Below are positions 1 through 6,570 of a DNA stretch of 8,779 bases, in pieces. Numbering within the stretch: position 1 is the stretch's first letter; each line of letters opens with the position of its first letter. The notes below the pieces were generated by a model, which saw nothing but the letters and a program-made list of their open reading frames with translations, did not search any database and had not been told where the DNA came from. This DNA comes from Streptomyces olivaceus (GTDB taxonomy: Bacteria; Actinomycetota; Actinomycetes; Streptomycetales; Streptomycetaceae): positions 1 to 8,779 of the forward strand of contig NZ_JOFH01000078.1 in NCBI RefSeq assembly GCF_000721235.1, read 5' to 3'. The position numbers and the translations under genes were made by a program.

Positions 1-321
1 GATCGCGGCGAAGACGTACTTGGGCTGGAAGTGGATGTCCGCGATCACCGGGATCTGCGACTTCCGCGCGATCACGGACAGCGCGTCGGCGTCGTCCTGG
101 GTGGGGCAGGCGACGCGGACGATCTGGCAGCCGGACGCCGTCAGCTCGGCGATCTGCTGGAGCGTGGCACCGATGTCGGACGTGCGGGTCGTGGTCATCG
201 ACTGCACCGACACGGGGGCGTCGCCGCCGACCGCCACGGGCCCGACCTGGATCTGCCGGCTCTTGCGGCGCTGAGCGAGCCTGGTCGGAACGTCCGGCAT
301 GCCGAGAGAAATCGCAGTCAT
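1..321 (-). CDS. ispG: 4-hydroxy-3-methylbut-2-enyl diphosphate synthase, N-terminal part (runs off left edge)
   Basis: Encodes the first 107 residues of IspG (GcpE), the cytoplasmic [4Fe-4S] enzyme that converts 2-C-methyl-D-erythritol 2,4-cyclodiphosphate to HMBPP, the penultimate step of the MEP isoprenoid pathway. Seen directly: [10 protein letters not shown] at residues 40-49, [12 protein letters not shown] at 69-80 and ADIHFQPKY at 94-102, all typical of the N-terminal TIM-barrel domain. The C-terminal iron-sulfur cysteines lie outside the window. The ATG at 321 gives MTAISLGMP, the N-terminus I recall for Streptomyces IspG. The Shine-Dalgarno is weak (a GGGG run about 13 nt upstream), so the in-frame ATG at codon 8 cannot be wholly excluded. 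It lies 241 bp downstream of the protease gene, beyond a hairpin, so it probably has its own promoter although it belongs to the conserved dxr-protease-ispG neighbourhood. Confidence 0.94.
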   Translation of the reverse strand, partial: MTAISLGMPDVPTRLAQRRKSRQIQVGPVAVGGDAPVSVQSMTTTRTSDIGATLQQIAELTASGCQIVRVACPTQDDADALSVIARKSQIPVIADIHFQPKYVFAAI

Positions 322-562
322 CTGCTGTGCAACCCCAAGTCGTGGATAAAAATCCGGCCCCGTTCAGCGGCGGGCTCCGGCATCCGAGATTACGGCACGG
401 ACATGAACGTCCGGCACACGGCGTACGGGAGATGCACCCTTTGGCGTCCATCTGCCGTATGACGGGCTTGAAGCCCGGTCCGGAGGGACATGCTCTCCGG
501 ATCGGGCTTCTCATCGGATCGTCGGGACGGTCCGTACGCCGGGTGGTGCCGCGGGCCGTGCG
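322..562. other. Intergenic region between site-2 protease and ispG
   Basis: This 241-bp stretch holds no convincing gene. It contains the terminator-like hairpin at 470-510 and the presumed ispG promoter between about 330 and 465. One candidate minus-strand -10 is TAATCT (392-387), but the sequence 16-18 nt upstream has no good -35, so I do not annotate a promoter. An A/T-rich patch (GGATAAAAATCC, 342-353) is unusual in this GC-rich context and lies 21 bp upstream of the start codon. Confidence 0.6.
470..510 (-). terminator. Hairpin terminator-like structure downstream of the site-2 protease gene
   Basis: Arms 470-485 and 495-510 are 16 nt long and pair at 15 of 16 positions, with a 9-nt loop. 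The single non-pair (478/502) is a C-A mismatch in minus-strand RNA and a G-U wobble in plus-strand RNA. It lies 52 nt past the protease stop codon. There is no U-tract, as is common for Streptomyces terminators. A third copy of CGGGCTT (463-469) just outside the stem offers an alternative pairing partner. Confidence 0.55.
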
Positions 563-1867
563 TCAGGTGATGCGGACCGGATTGACGACGTCCGCCACCA
601 GGACGAGCAGCGTGAAGCAGACGAAGATGCCCGCCACCACGTAGGCCACCGGCATCAGCTTGGCCACGTCGAAGGGGCCCGGGTCCGGCCTGCGCAGCAC
701 CTTGGCCGCGGCCCTGCGCACCGACTCCCACAGCGCGCCCGCGATGTGACCGCCGTCGAGCGGCAGCAGCGGAAGCATGTTGAACAGGAACAGGGAGAGG
801 TTGAAGCCGGCCACGAGCATGACGAACATGGCGAGCTGCTGGGTGGGCGGGATGTCCAGGGTGGCGATCTCACCGCCGACGCGGGCCGCGCCGACCACGC
901 CCATCGGGGAGTCCTCCTCCCGGGGGCCGTCGCCGAAGGCCGCGTCCCACAGGGCCGGGATCTTCGAGGGCAGCGCGGCGAGGTTGTCGACGGCGTCGCC
1001 GATCCGGTCGCCCATCCAGGTCACGGACTCGCCGAAGTCCTGCTTCACGACGCCGGTGGCGGCGCTGAAGCCGAGGAAGCCGGCGCTGACGTACTCGCCC
1101 TGGACGATCTGGCCGTGCGAGTCCTTCTTGGCGACCTGGTTGGTGGCGATGGTCGCGTCGAGGGTGATCTCCTTGCCGTCGCGCTCCACGACGACCGGCA
1201 CGTTCTCGCCGGGGTTGGCGCGGATCAGGTTGGACAGCTGGTCCCAGTCGTCGGTCCGTACGCCGTCGAAGGCGAGGATCTTGTCGCCGGCCCGCAGACC
1301 GGCCGCCGCGGCCGGGGAGGCCGGGTCGGACGTGCCGCAGTCGTCGCGGTTCTCGCTCTGTGAGATGACGCACTTGGAGACGGAGCTGACGGTGGTGGTC
1401 TGCTGCGAGATGCCGAAGCCCATCAGGACGGTGAGGAACAGCACCACCGCCAGGATCAGGTTCATGAACGGGCCGGCGAACATGACGATGACGCGCTTCC
1501 ACGGCTTGCGCGTGTAGAAGAGCCGTTTCTCGTCACCCGGCTGCAGTTCCTCGAAGGCGGCCGAGCGGGCGTCCTCGATCATGCCGCGCCAGGGCGAGGT
1601 GGAGCGGGCCTCCAGCCGGCCGTCGGCGCCGGGCGGGAACATGCCGATCATGCGGATGTAGCCGCCGAACGGGATGGCCTTGACGCCGTACTCGGTGTCG
1701 CCCTTCCTCTTCGAGAAGAGGGTCGGTCCGAAGCCCACCATGTACTGCGGCACGCGGATCCCGAACATCTTGGCCGTGGAGAGGTGGCCCAGTTCGTGCC
1801 AGGCGATGGAGAACAGCAGGCCGACGGCGAAGAGGACTATGCCGAGGATGAACATCAGGGTCGTCAT
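563..1867 (-). CDS. rseP: Site-2 intramembrane zinc metalloprotease (M50 family, RseP/Rip1-like)
   Basis: A 434-residue polytopic membrane protease of the M50B family. Seen directly: HELGH zinc-binding motif at residues 24-28 in the first membrane segment (about 5-23 onward), GFGP at 45-48, a second hydrophobic segment at about 125-152, a PDZ-like domain (about 180-243, with [15 protein letters not shown] at 188-202), and [12 protein letters not shown] (363-374) carrying the third metal ligand Asp371. A last membrane segment spans about 405-427. Two cysteines (166, 177) sit in the presumably extracytoplasmic stretch before the PDZ domain. Family members cut transmembrane anti-sigma factors and other membrane proteins after a first site-1 cleavage. 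The mycobacterial homologue Rip1 is also encoded between dxr and gcpE. The start ATG overlaps the dxr stop in an ATGA, and GGAGG lies 7 nt upstream, so translation is probably coupled to dxr. The substrate here is unknown. Confidence 0.96.
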   Translation of the reverse strand: MTTLMFILGIVLFAVGLLFSIAWHELGHLSTAKMFGIRVPQYMVGFGPTLFSKRKGDTEYGVKAIPFGGYIRMIGMFPPGADGRLEARSTSPWRGMIEDARSAAFEELQPGDEKRLFYTRKPWKRVIVMFAGPFMNLILAVVLFLTVLMGFGISQQTTTVSSVSKCVISQSENRDDCGTSDPASPAAAAGLRAGDKILAFDGVRTDDWDQLSNLIRANPGENVPVVVERDGKEITLDATIATNQVAKKDSHGQIVQGEYVSAGFLGFSAATGVVKQDFGESVTWMGDRIGDAVDNLAALPSKIPALWDAAFGDGPREEDSPMGVVGAARVGGEIATLDIPPTQQLAMFVMLVAGFNLSLFLFNMLPLLPLDGGHIAGALWESVRRAAAKVLRRPDPGPFDVAKLMPVAYVVAGIFVCFTLLVLVADVVNPVRIT

Positions 1868-1879
1868 GCACGGGCCTCC
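1864..1879 (-). promoter_or_regulatory. Coupled stop/start (ATGA) and strong ribosome binding site of the protease gene
   Basis: The dxr stop TGA (1866-1864) shares bases with the protease ATG (1867-1865), a 4-bp overlap. GGAGG (1879-1875), inside the last codons of dxr, is 7 nt from the ATG. This fixes the protease start and implies one transcript with translational coupling. Confidence 0.85.
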
Positions 1880-3120
1880 GCCGTCTGTGCCGCCAGTTGC
1901 CGGGCCCGGGCACGCGCCCAGGTCTCCGCTTCGAGGACGTCCGCGACGGTGAGCGAGGTTCCCGTACGCGGGGTGCCGTGTTCCTCGACCACCCGCGTGA
2001 CGGTCTCCATGATCCCGAGAAACGGCAGTGCGCCGGAGCGGAACGCCTCGACGCACTCCTCGTTGGCGGCATTGAACACCGCCGGGGCCGTGCCCGCGAG
2101 CTGTCCGACGTGCCGGGCCAGGTTCACCGAGGGGAAGGCCTCGTTGTCCAGGGGGAAGAACTCCCAGGTCGAGGCCTTGCTCCAGTCGAAGGTGGGGGCC
2201 GCGTCGGGGACCCGCTCGGGCCAGCCGAGGCCGACCGCGATGGGCCCGCCCATGTCGGGGGGCGTGGCGTGGGCCAGTGTCGATCCGTCCGTGTACTCAA
2301 CCATCGAGTGGACATACGACTGCGGGTGCACGACCACCTCAATGCGGTCGAAGGGAATGTCGTAGAGCAGGTGGGCCTCGATCACCTCCAGGCCCTTGTT
2401 GACGAGGGTGGCGGAGTTGATGGTGATCACCGGGCCCATGGCCCACGTGGGGTGGGCGAGGGCGTCGTCGACGGTGACCCGGGCCAGCTGTTCCCGTGTC
2501 CGGCCGCGGAAGGGGCCACCGGACGCGGTGACGACGAGTTTGCGGACGTCGGCGCGGGTGCCGGCGGCGAGTGCCTGGAAGAGGGCGGCGTGCTCGGAGT
2601 CGACCGGGATGATCTGGCCGGGCTTGGCCAGCGCCTTGACCAGCGGGCCGCCGACGATGAGCGACTCCTTGTTGGCGAGCGCGAGGGTGCGGCCCGCCTC
2701 CAGGGCGGCGAGGGTCGGGGCGAGGCCGATGGAGCCGGTGATGCCGTTGAGCACGGTGTGGCAGTCGGAGGCGGCGACCTGGGTGGCCGCCTCCGGTCCG
2801 GCGAGGATCTCGGGCAGGCGCTCCCCCGTCCCGTACTGGGCGGTGAGCGCCTCCCGCAGCGCCGGTACGACGTCCTCGCGGGCGACGGCGACGGTCCGCG
2901 CCTTCAGCCGGTACGCCTGCTCGGCGAGGAGGGCGACCCGGCCGCCGTTGGCCGACAGGCCGGTGACCCGGAAGCGGTCCGGGTTGCGCAGCACGAGGTC
3001 GATGGCCTGGGTCCCGATCGACCCGGTGGACCCGAGGATCACCACGTCCTTCGGGCCGTCGCCCGCCACCGGGTCGTAGACGAGGTGGGGGTCGGCGAGT
3101 GGGGCTGGACTGTCGCTCAT
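1864..3120 (-). CDS. dxr: 1-deoxy-D-xylulose 5-phosphate reductoisomerase
   Basis: A 418-residue cytoplasmic enzyme that rearranges and reduces DXP to MEP with NADPH and a divalent metal. It is the committed step of the MEP pathway and the target of fosmidomycin. Seen directly: NADPH-binding GSTGSIG at 30-36, [12 protein letters not shown] at 147-158, metal ligands Asp174 and Glu176 in [19 protein letters not shown] at 198-206, [23 protein letters not shown] at 223-245 with third metal ligand Glu245, and [11 protein letters not shown] at 265-275. The full length fits the family. Residues 288-294 read PDMGGPI, whereas homologues I recall have Arg or Lys after PDM. The ATG at 3120 has six Gs directly in front and no Shine-Dalgarno at normal spacing, so the message may be leaderless. 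The next gene overlaps by 4 bp. Upstream hairpins suggest dxr starts its own transcript. Confidence 0.98.
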   Translation of the reverse strand: MSDSPAPLADPHLVYDPVAGDGPKDVVILGSTGSIGTQAIDLVLRNPDRFRVTGLSANGGRVALLAEQAYRLKARTVAVAREDVVPALREALTAQYGTGERLPEILAGPEAATQVAASDCHTVLNGITGSIGLAPTLAALEAGRTLALANKESLIVGGPLVKALAKPGQIIPVDSEHAALFQALAAGTRADVRKLVVTASGGPFRGRTREQLARVTVDDALAHPTWAMGPVITINSATLVNKGLEVIEAHLLYDIPFDRIEVVVHPQSYVHSMVEYTDGSTLAHATPPDMGGPIAVGLGWPERVPDAAPTFDWSKASTWEFFPLDNEAFPSVNLARHVGQLAGTAPAVFNAANEECVEAFRSGALPFLGIMETVTRVVEEHGTPRTGTSLTVADVLEAETWARARARQLAAQTAEARA

Positions 3121-3132
3121 CCCCCCATTGTG
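3120..3132 (-). promoter_or_regulatory. Possible -10 element placing dxr transcription start at its ATG (leaderless)
   Basis: On the minus strand CACAAT (3132-3127) is followed by exactly six Gs and then the dxr ATG. If CACAAT is a -10 hexamer, +1 falls on or next to the A of the ATG. It matches TAnnnT at only two of the three conserved positions and there is no good -35 at 17-18 nt upstream, so this is a tentative call. The lack of a normally spaced Shine-Dalgarno supports it. Confidence 0.3.
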
Positions 3133-3183
3133 TCGGCAACGGCGCTCCAGGAGGACAGCGCGTCCCTCGGTCGGGTGTCGTCC

Positions 3184-3226
3184 GAGGACAGGGGCGGGTT
3201 GTCGCCGGTTCCCCCGCCCCTGCCTC
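3184..3226 (-). terminator. Long GC hairpin downstream of acyl-CoA dehydrogenase gene (distal of two)
   Basis: Arms 3184-3198 (GAGGACAGGGGCGGG) and 3213-3226 (CCCGCCCCTGCCTC) pair over 14 bp with a single bulged A at 3188 and a 14-nt loop. It lies 47 nt past the dehydrogenase stop codon and ends 64 nt before the dxr start. There is no U-tract. It most likely ends the dehydrogenase transcript and insulates dxr. Confidence 0.6.
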
Positions 3227-3228
3227 TC

Positions 3229-3263
3229 CCCCGGCGCCGGGCGGCCGTGGGCCCGCGCCGGGG
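3229..3263 (-). terminator. GC hairpin immediately downstream of acyl-CoA dehydrogenase gene (proximal of two)
   Basis: Arms 3229-3237 (CCCCGGCGC) and 3255-3263 (GCGCCGGGG) are a perfect 9-bp inverted repeat. The stem can extend inward by four more pairs (3239-3242 with 3251-3254) past a bulged C. It begins 9 nt after the dehydrogenase stop. Together with the adjacent hairpin at 3184-3226 it forms a tandem terminator-like pair. Confidence 0.55.
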
Positions 3264-3272
3264 TGCGGGGCG

Positions 3273-5240
3273 TCAGCCGATGGGGCGGTGGACGTTCTCC
3301 CGCCGGGCGGGGCCCGGTGTCGTGTCGGCGATCCACGGGCCGTCGCCGGACGGGTCGACGACGCCCTGCTCCAGCCACTCGTACGCGCCGCCCAGCACGC
3401 CCTTGACGACCTTGTGGTCGACGCCGTCGGTGTTGGTCCACAGGCGGCCGAAGAGTTCCTCGACGCGGATGCGGGACTGGCGGCAGAAGGCGTCGGCCAG
3501 TTGGTAGGCCTCGCGGCCGTGGTCGCCCCGGGCGCGCAGGTGCTCGGCGCGGACGCAGGCGGCGCTCATCGCGAACAGCTCGGCGCCGATGTCGACGACG
3601 CGGCCGAGGAAGCCCTGCTTGGTCTCCATCCGGCCCTGCCAGCGGGACATGGCGTAGAAGGTCGAGCGGGCGAGTTTGCGAGCGGTGCGTTCGACGTGGC
3701 GCAGGTGCGCGGAGAGGTCCGGGTGCCCGGCGGGGTGGAAGTCGGCGTACGACCGCGGGAGTTGGCCGGGACCCGCGACGAGCTTCGGCAGCCACCTGGC
3801 GTAGAAGACACCGGCCTGCGCGCCCGCCCTCGCCTTGTCGGACAGGGTCTTGTCGGGGTCGATGAGGTCCCCGGCGACCGACAGGTGGGCATCGACGGCC
3901 TCCCGTGCGATCAGCAGGTGCATGATCTCGGTGGAGCCCTCGAAGATGCGGTTGATGCGCAGGTCGCGCAGGAGCTGTTCGGCGGGGACCGCGCGCTCGC
4001 CGCGGGCTTCCAGGGAGGCCGCGGTCTCGAAGCCCCGGCCGCCGCGGATCTGGACCAGCTCGTCGGCCATCAGGCAGGCCATCTCGGAGCCGTAGAGCTT
4101 GGCGAGGGCCGCCTCGATGCGGATGTCGTTGCGATCCTCGTCGGCCATCTGGGACGAGAGGTCCAGGACGGCTTCGAGGGCGAAGGTCGTCGCCGCGATG
4201 AAGGAGATCTTGGAGCCGACGGCCTCGTGCAGCGCGACCGGCCTGCCCCACTGCTCGCGCACGGCGGACCACTCGCGGGCGATCTTCAGGCACCACTTGC
4301 CGGCGCCGACGCACATCGCGGGGAGCGAGAGGCGGCCGGTGTTGAGGGTGGTGAGCGCGATCTTGAGGCCGGCGCCCTCGGGGCCGATGCGGTTCGCGGC
4401 CGGGACGCGTACCCGGTGGAAGCGGGTGACGCCGTTCTCCAGGCCGCGCAGGCCCATGAAGGCGTTGCGGTTCTCGACCGTGACGCCCTCGGAGGCGGCC
4501 TCCACGACGAACGCGGTGATGCCGCCCCTGCCGCCCTCGCTGCCCTTTCCGTCGCCGCCCTCGGGCTTGGGGACGCGGGCCATGACGACGAGGAGGTCGG
4601 CGACGACGCCGTTGGTGGTCCACAGCTTGACGCCGTCGAGGACGTACTCGTCGCCGTCCCGGACGGCGGTGGTGGCCAGGCGCGCCGGGTCCGAGCCGAC
4701 GTCCGGCTCGGTCAGCAGGAACGCCGAGATGTCGGTACGGGCGCAGCGCGGCAGGAACGTGTCCTTCTGCTCCTGCGTGCCGAACATTTTCAGCGGCTGC
4801 GGCACCCCGATCGACTGGTGGGCGGAGAGCAGCGCGCCGACCGCCGGGTTCGCCGATCCGACCAGGGCGAGGGCCTTGTTGTAGTAGACCTGGGTGAGAC
4901 CGAGACCGCCGTACTTGGTGTCGATCTTCATGCCGAGGGCGCCCAGCTCCTTCAGCCCGGTGATCACCCCGTCGGGGATCCGTGCGTCGCGTTCGATCAC
5001 GGCCCCGTCGATCTTCGTCTCGCAGAAGTCGCGGAGCTTGGCGAGGAACTCCTCGCCGCGCTGGACGTCTTCGTCGGCGGGCAGCGGGTGGGGGTGGAGG
5101 AGGTCGAGGCGGAAGCGTCCGAGGAACAGTTCCTTGGCGAAGCTGGGCTTGCGCCAGTCCTGTTCCCGGGCCGCCTCGGCGACCTGCCGGGCCTCGCGTT
5201 CGGTGACGGTGGGTCGGGAGGAGGAGGTTGGGGCGGACAT
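3273..5240 (-). CDS. Long acyl-CoA dehydrogenase (VLCAD/ACAD9-like architecture)
   Basis: A 655-residue FAD-dependent acyl-CoA dehydrogenase, predicted to form the trans-2 double bond of acyl-CoA thioesters in beta-oxidation. Seen directly: an N-terminal helical domain (about 60-175), the flavin-site signature LTEPDVGSDP at 176-185, WTTNG at 207-211, QIRGGRGFE at 397-405, and RIFEGSTEIMHLLIARE at 431-447. Glu434 is in the position of the catalytic base of MCAD/VLCAD. About 200 extra C-terminal residues (450-655) follow, as in mitochondrial VLCAD and ACAD9; single-domain family members end near 390. Residues 227-240 are a Gly/Glu/Lys-rich insertion in the beta domain. The ATG at 5240 is preferred over the in-frame ATG at 5267 because GAGGTGA lies 5 nt upstream of it. 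The gene is divergent from the LacI-type regulator, and acyl chain specificity is unknown. It is probably monocistronic, given the hairpins beyond its stop. Confidence 0.95.
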   Translation of the reverse strand: MSAPTSSSRPTVTEREARQVAEAAREQDWRKPSFAKELFLGRFRLDLLHPHPLPADEDVQRGEEFLAKLRDFCETKIDGAVIERDARIPDGVITGLKELGALGMKIDTKYGGLGLTQVYYNKALALVGSANPAVGALLSAHQSIGVPQPLKMFGTQEQKDTFLPRCARTDISAFLLTEPDVGSDPARLATTAVRDGDEYVLDGVKLWTTNGVVADLLVVMARVPKPEGGDGKGSEGGRGGITAFVVEAASEGVTVENRNAFMGLRGLENGVTRFHRVRVPAANRIGPEGAGLKIALTTLNTGRLSLPAMCVGAGKWCLKIAREWSAVREQWGRPVALHEAVGSKISFIAATTFALEAVLDLSSQMADEDRNDIRIEAALAKLYGSEMACLMADELVQIRGGRGFETAASLEARGERAVPAEQLLRDLRINRIFEGSTEIMHLLIAREAVDAHLSVAGDLIDPDKTLSDKARAGAQAGVFYARWLPKLVAGPGQLPRSYADFHPAGHPDLSAHLRHVERTARKLARSTFYAMSRWQGRMETKQGFLGRVVDIGAELFAMSAACVRAEHLRARGDHGREAYQLADAFCRQSRIRVEELFGRLWTNTDGVDHKVVKGVLGGAYEWLEQGVVDPSGDGPWIADTTPGPARRENVHRPIG

Positions 5241-5245
5241 GGGGC

Positions 5246-5252
5246 TCACCTC
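5246..5252 (-). promoter_or_regulatory. Ribosome binding site of the acyl-CoA dehydrogenase gene
   Basis: GAGGTGA on the minus strand ends 5 nt before the ATG at 5240. It decides the start against the in-frame ATG nine codons upstream, which has no comparable site. Confidence 0.75.
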
Positions 5253-5433
5253 GCCGCGAATCGGCATCGGGGGACGGTACGGTCCACAACGGTCGCCGCG
5301 ATTCGTCCACCGCGAACTTGCGGGCGTACGTTACTAGTCGGTGCTACCCGTTCGTATGTACCCGATCCCGGGCGAACCCACCACCCTTCGTGCGCCGTTC
5401 GGCCCATCCCGGGGCGAGGTCGGCGGAGTTGAC

Positions 5434-5451
5434 TGTCGAAGCGCTTCGACA
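5434..5451. promoter_or_regulatory. LacI-family operator O1 (perfect 18-bp palindrome)
   Basis: TGTCGAAGCGCTTCGACA is a perfect inverted repeat with a central CpG, the classic LacI/GalR operator design in which hinge-helix leucines insert at the central step. It lies 6 bp upstream of the predicted -35 of the regulator promoter and overlaps the last base of an alternative TTGACT (5429-5434). The adjacent LacI-family gene is the obvious source of the cognate protein. Confidence 0.82.
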
Positions 5452-5457
5452 CACCTA

Positions 5458-5486
5458 TGGACAGGCATCTGCACTGGAGATAGGGT
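5458..5486 (+). promoter_or_regulatory. Predicted sigma-70-type promoter of the LacI-family gene
   Basis: TGGACA (5458-5463) and TAGGGT (5481-5486) are 17 bp apart, the canonical spacing. Transcription would start near 5493, giving a leader of about 64 nt that contains operator O2. O1 lies just upstream of the -35. A second -35-like TTGACT at 5429 has no convincing partner -10. Confidence 0.55.
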
Positions 5487-5523
5487 CGTAACCTCTTTCA
5501 CCCCCATGATCCATCCCCCGCGC

Positions 5524-5541
5524 CGTCGAAGCGCTTCGCAC
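5524..5541. promoter_or_regulatory. LacI-family operator O2
   Basis: The core CGAAGCGCTTCG (5527-5538) is a perfect 12-bp palindrome. Aligned with O1, 14 consecutive bases (GTCGAAGCGCTTCG, 5525-5538) are identical, and only the outer right flank breaks symmetry. It is centred 90 bp from O1 and lies in the predicted leader, 15 bp before the start codon. A repressor bound here could block elongation or ribosome loading. Confidence 0.75.
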
Positions 5542-5556
5542 CACTTGGAGAGCCGG

Positions 5557-6570
5557 ATGGTCACCCTCGCCGAGGTCGCCCAGCACGCCGGAGTCTCGTC
5601 GAGCACGGTGAGCTATGTCCTCAGCGGCAAGCGCTCCATCTCCACCACCACCCGGCAGCGGGTCGAGGAGAGCATCCGCAAGCTCGGGTACCACCCGAAC
5701 GCCGGCGCCCGCGCCCTGGCCAGCAGCAGGTCGAACATCATCGCGCTCATGGTGCCGCTGCGCACCGACATGTACGTGCCGGTGATGATGGAGATCGCGG
5801 TCGCGGTCGCGGCCGGCGCCCGCGCCCACGGGTACGACATCCTGCTGCTCACCGGCGAGGAGGGACCCGACGCCGTCCGCCGGGTCACGGGCAGCGGGCT
5901 CGCCGACGCGATGATCCTCATGGACGTCGAACTCGACGACGAGCGGCTGCCCCTGCTGCGCGGCACCCAGCAGCCGTCCGTCCTGATCGGCCTCCCCGCG
6001 GACACCGAGGGACTCACCTGCGTCGATCTCGACTTCCGGGCCACCGGCGCGCTGTGCGTGGAGCACCTGGCCGAGCTGGGGCACCGCGACATCGCCGTCG
6101 TCGGCGAGGCCCCGGCGGTCTACGAACGGCACACCGGCTTCGCCGAACGCACCCTCGACGGGCTGCGCACCCGCGCCCGCGAGCTGGGGCTGCGACTGCT
6201 CCACCGGCCCTGCGAGGGCGGGTACGACGCGACGGCCGCGACCCTGGCCCGCGTCTTCGACGAGCGTCCGGAGACCTCGGGGTTCGTCGTGCAGAACGAG
6301 TCGGCCCTGGAGCCGCTGCTCGCCCTGCTGCGCCAGCAGGGCCGGGCCGTGCCGGAGGACGTGTCGGTGGTCGCGGTCTGCCCCGAGCAGGTCGCCACCC
6401 AGGCCTCGGTGCGGGTGACCTCGGTCGCGGTGCCCGCGCAGGAGATGGGCCGGCGGGCCGTCGAGCAACTGGTCGGCAAGCTCGACGGACTCGGGGGCGA
6501 CGAGGTGGTGCTGCTCGCGCCGGAACTCACCGTCCGGGCCAGCTCGGGGCCGGCGCCCGTGCGGCCGTAG
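5557..6570 (+). CDS. LacI/GalR-family transcriptional regulator
   Basis: A 337-residue DNA-binding regulator. The N-terminal helix-turn-helix is residues 2-22 (VTLAEVAQHAGVSSSTVSYVL). The hinge helix follows at about 49-58, with Leu54 where LacI-family proteins insert into the central CpG of the operator. Residues 61-330 form the periplasmic-binding-protein-like effector domain. The ATG at 5557 has GGAG 6 nt upstream and starts exactly at the helix-turn-helix; the frame is open further upstream but that part is the operator region. Two matching palindromes flank its promoter, so autorepression is likely. In the effector domain the usual family motifs are altered: QNESALE (246-252) and VVAVCPEQVATQ (271-282) replace the common ND-A and GFDD signatures, so the ligand may not be a common sugar. 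It is followed after 63 bp by a deaminase gene on the same strand. Targets beyond its own promoter are unknown. Confidence 0.95.
   Translation: MVTLAEVAQHAGVSSSTVSYVLSGKRSISTTTRQRVEESIRKLGYHPNAGARALASSRSNIIALMVPLRTDMYVPVMMEIAVAVAAGARAHGYDILLLTGEEGPDAVRRVTGSGLADAMILMDVELDDERLPLLRGTQQPSVLIGLPADTEGLTCVDLDFRATGALCVEHLAELGHRDIAVVGEAPAVYERHTGFAERTLDGLRTRARELGLRLLHRPCEGGYDATAATLARVFDERPETSGFVVQNESALEPLLALLRQQGRAVPEDVSVVAVCPEQVATQASVRVTSVAVPAQEMGRRAVEQLVGKLDGLGGDEVVLLAPELTVRASSGPAPVRP

Larger units (their letters stand above)
5241..5556. other. Divergent regulatory region between acyl-CoA dehydrogenase and LacI-type regulator
   Basis: A 316-bp non-coding region feeding genes in both directions. The right half holds two palindromic operators and a promoter for the regulator, annotated separately. 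The left half (5241-5430) must carry the dehydrogenase promoter. A TAnnnT-type hexamer (TAACGT, 5333-5328 minus) exists, but I see no good -35 at the right distance. A near-repeat TCGCCGCGAATCG / TCGCCGCGATTCG occurs at 5251-5263 and 5293-5305, 42 bp apart. Confidence 0.7.

Noticed and set aside
398..413. Short dyad CGGAC-N6-GTCCG in the ispG upstream region
   Set aside because: Only 5-bp arms, readily expected by chance at this GC content.
31..462. Plus-strand open frame over the ispG start
   Set aside because: It overlaps the recognisable IspG N-terminus on the other strand and has no family features.
5241..5267. Alternative acyl-CoA dehydrogenase start at 5267
   Set aside because: No ribosome binding site. 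It would also place the good GAGGTGA inside the coding sequence.
3121..5310. Open frame extending dxr upstream by about 730 codons
   Set aside because: The extra part is an Arg/Pro-rich out-of-frame reading of the dehydrogenase gene. Dxr homology begins right at the ATG at 3120.
3099..5432. Very long open frame on the plus strand antisense to dxr start and the acyl-CoA dehydrogenase
   Set aside because: It mirrors the third-position GC bias of the true minus-strand gene, has low-complexity Gly/Ala/Asp/Val composition and matches no family I know.
5434..5541. Pair of palindromes as an attachment site or inverted repeats of an insertion sequence
   Set aside because: No integrase or transposase nearby, and the central-CpG symmetry plus adjacent LacI-type gene explains them as operators.
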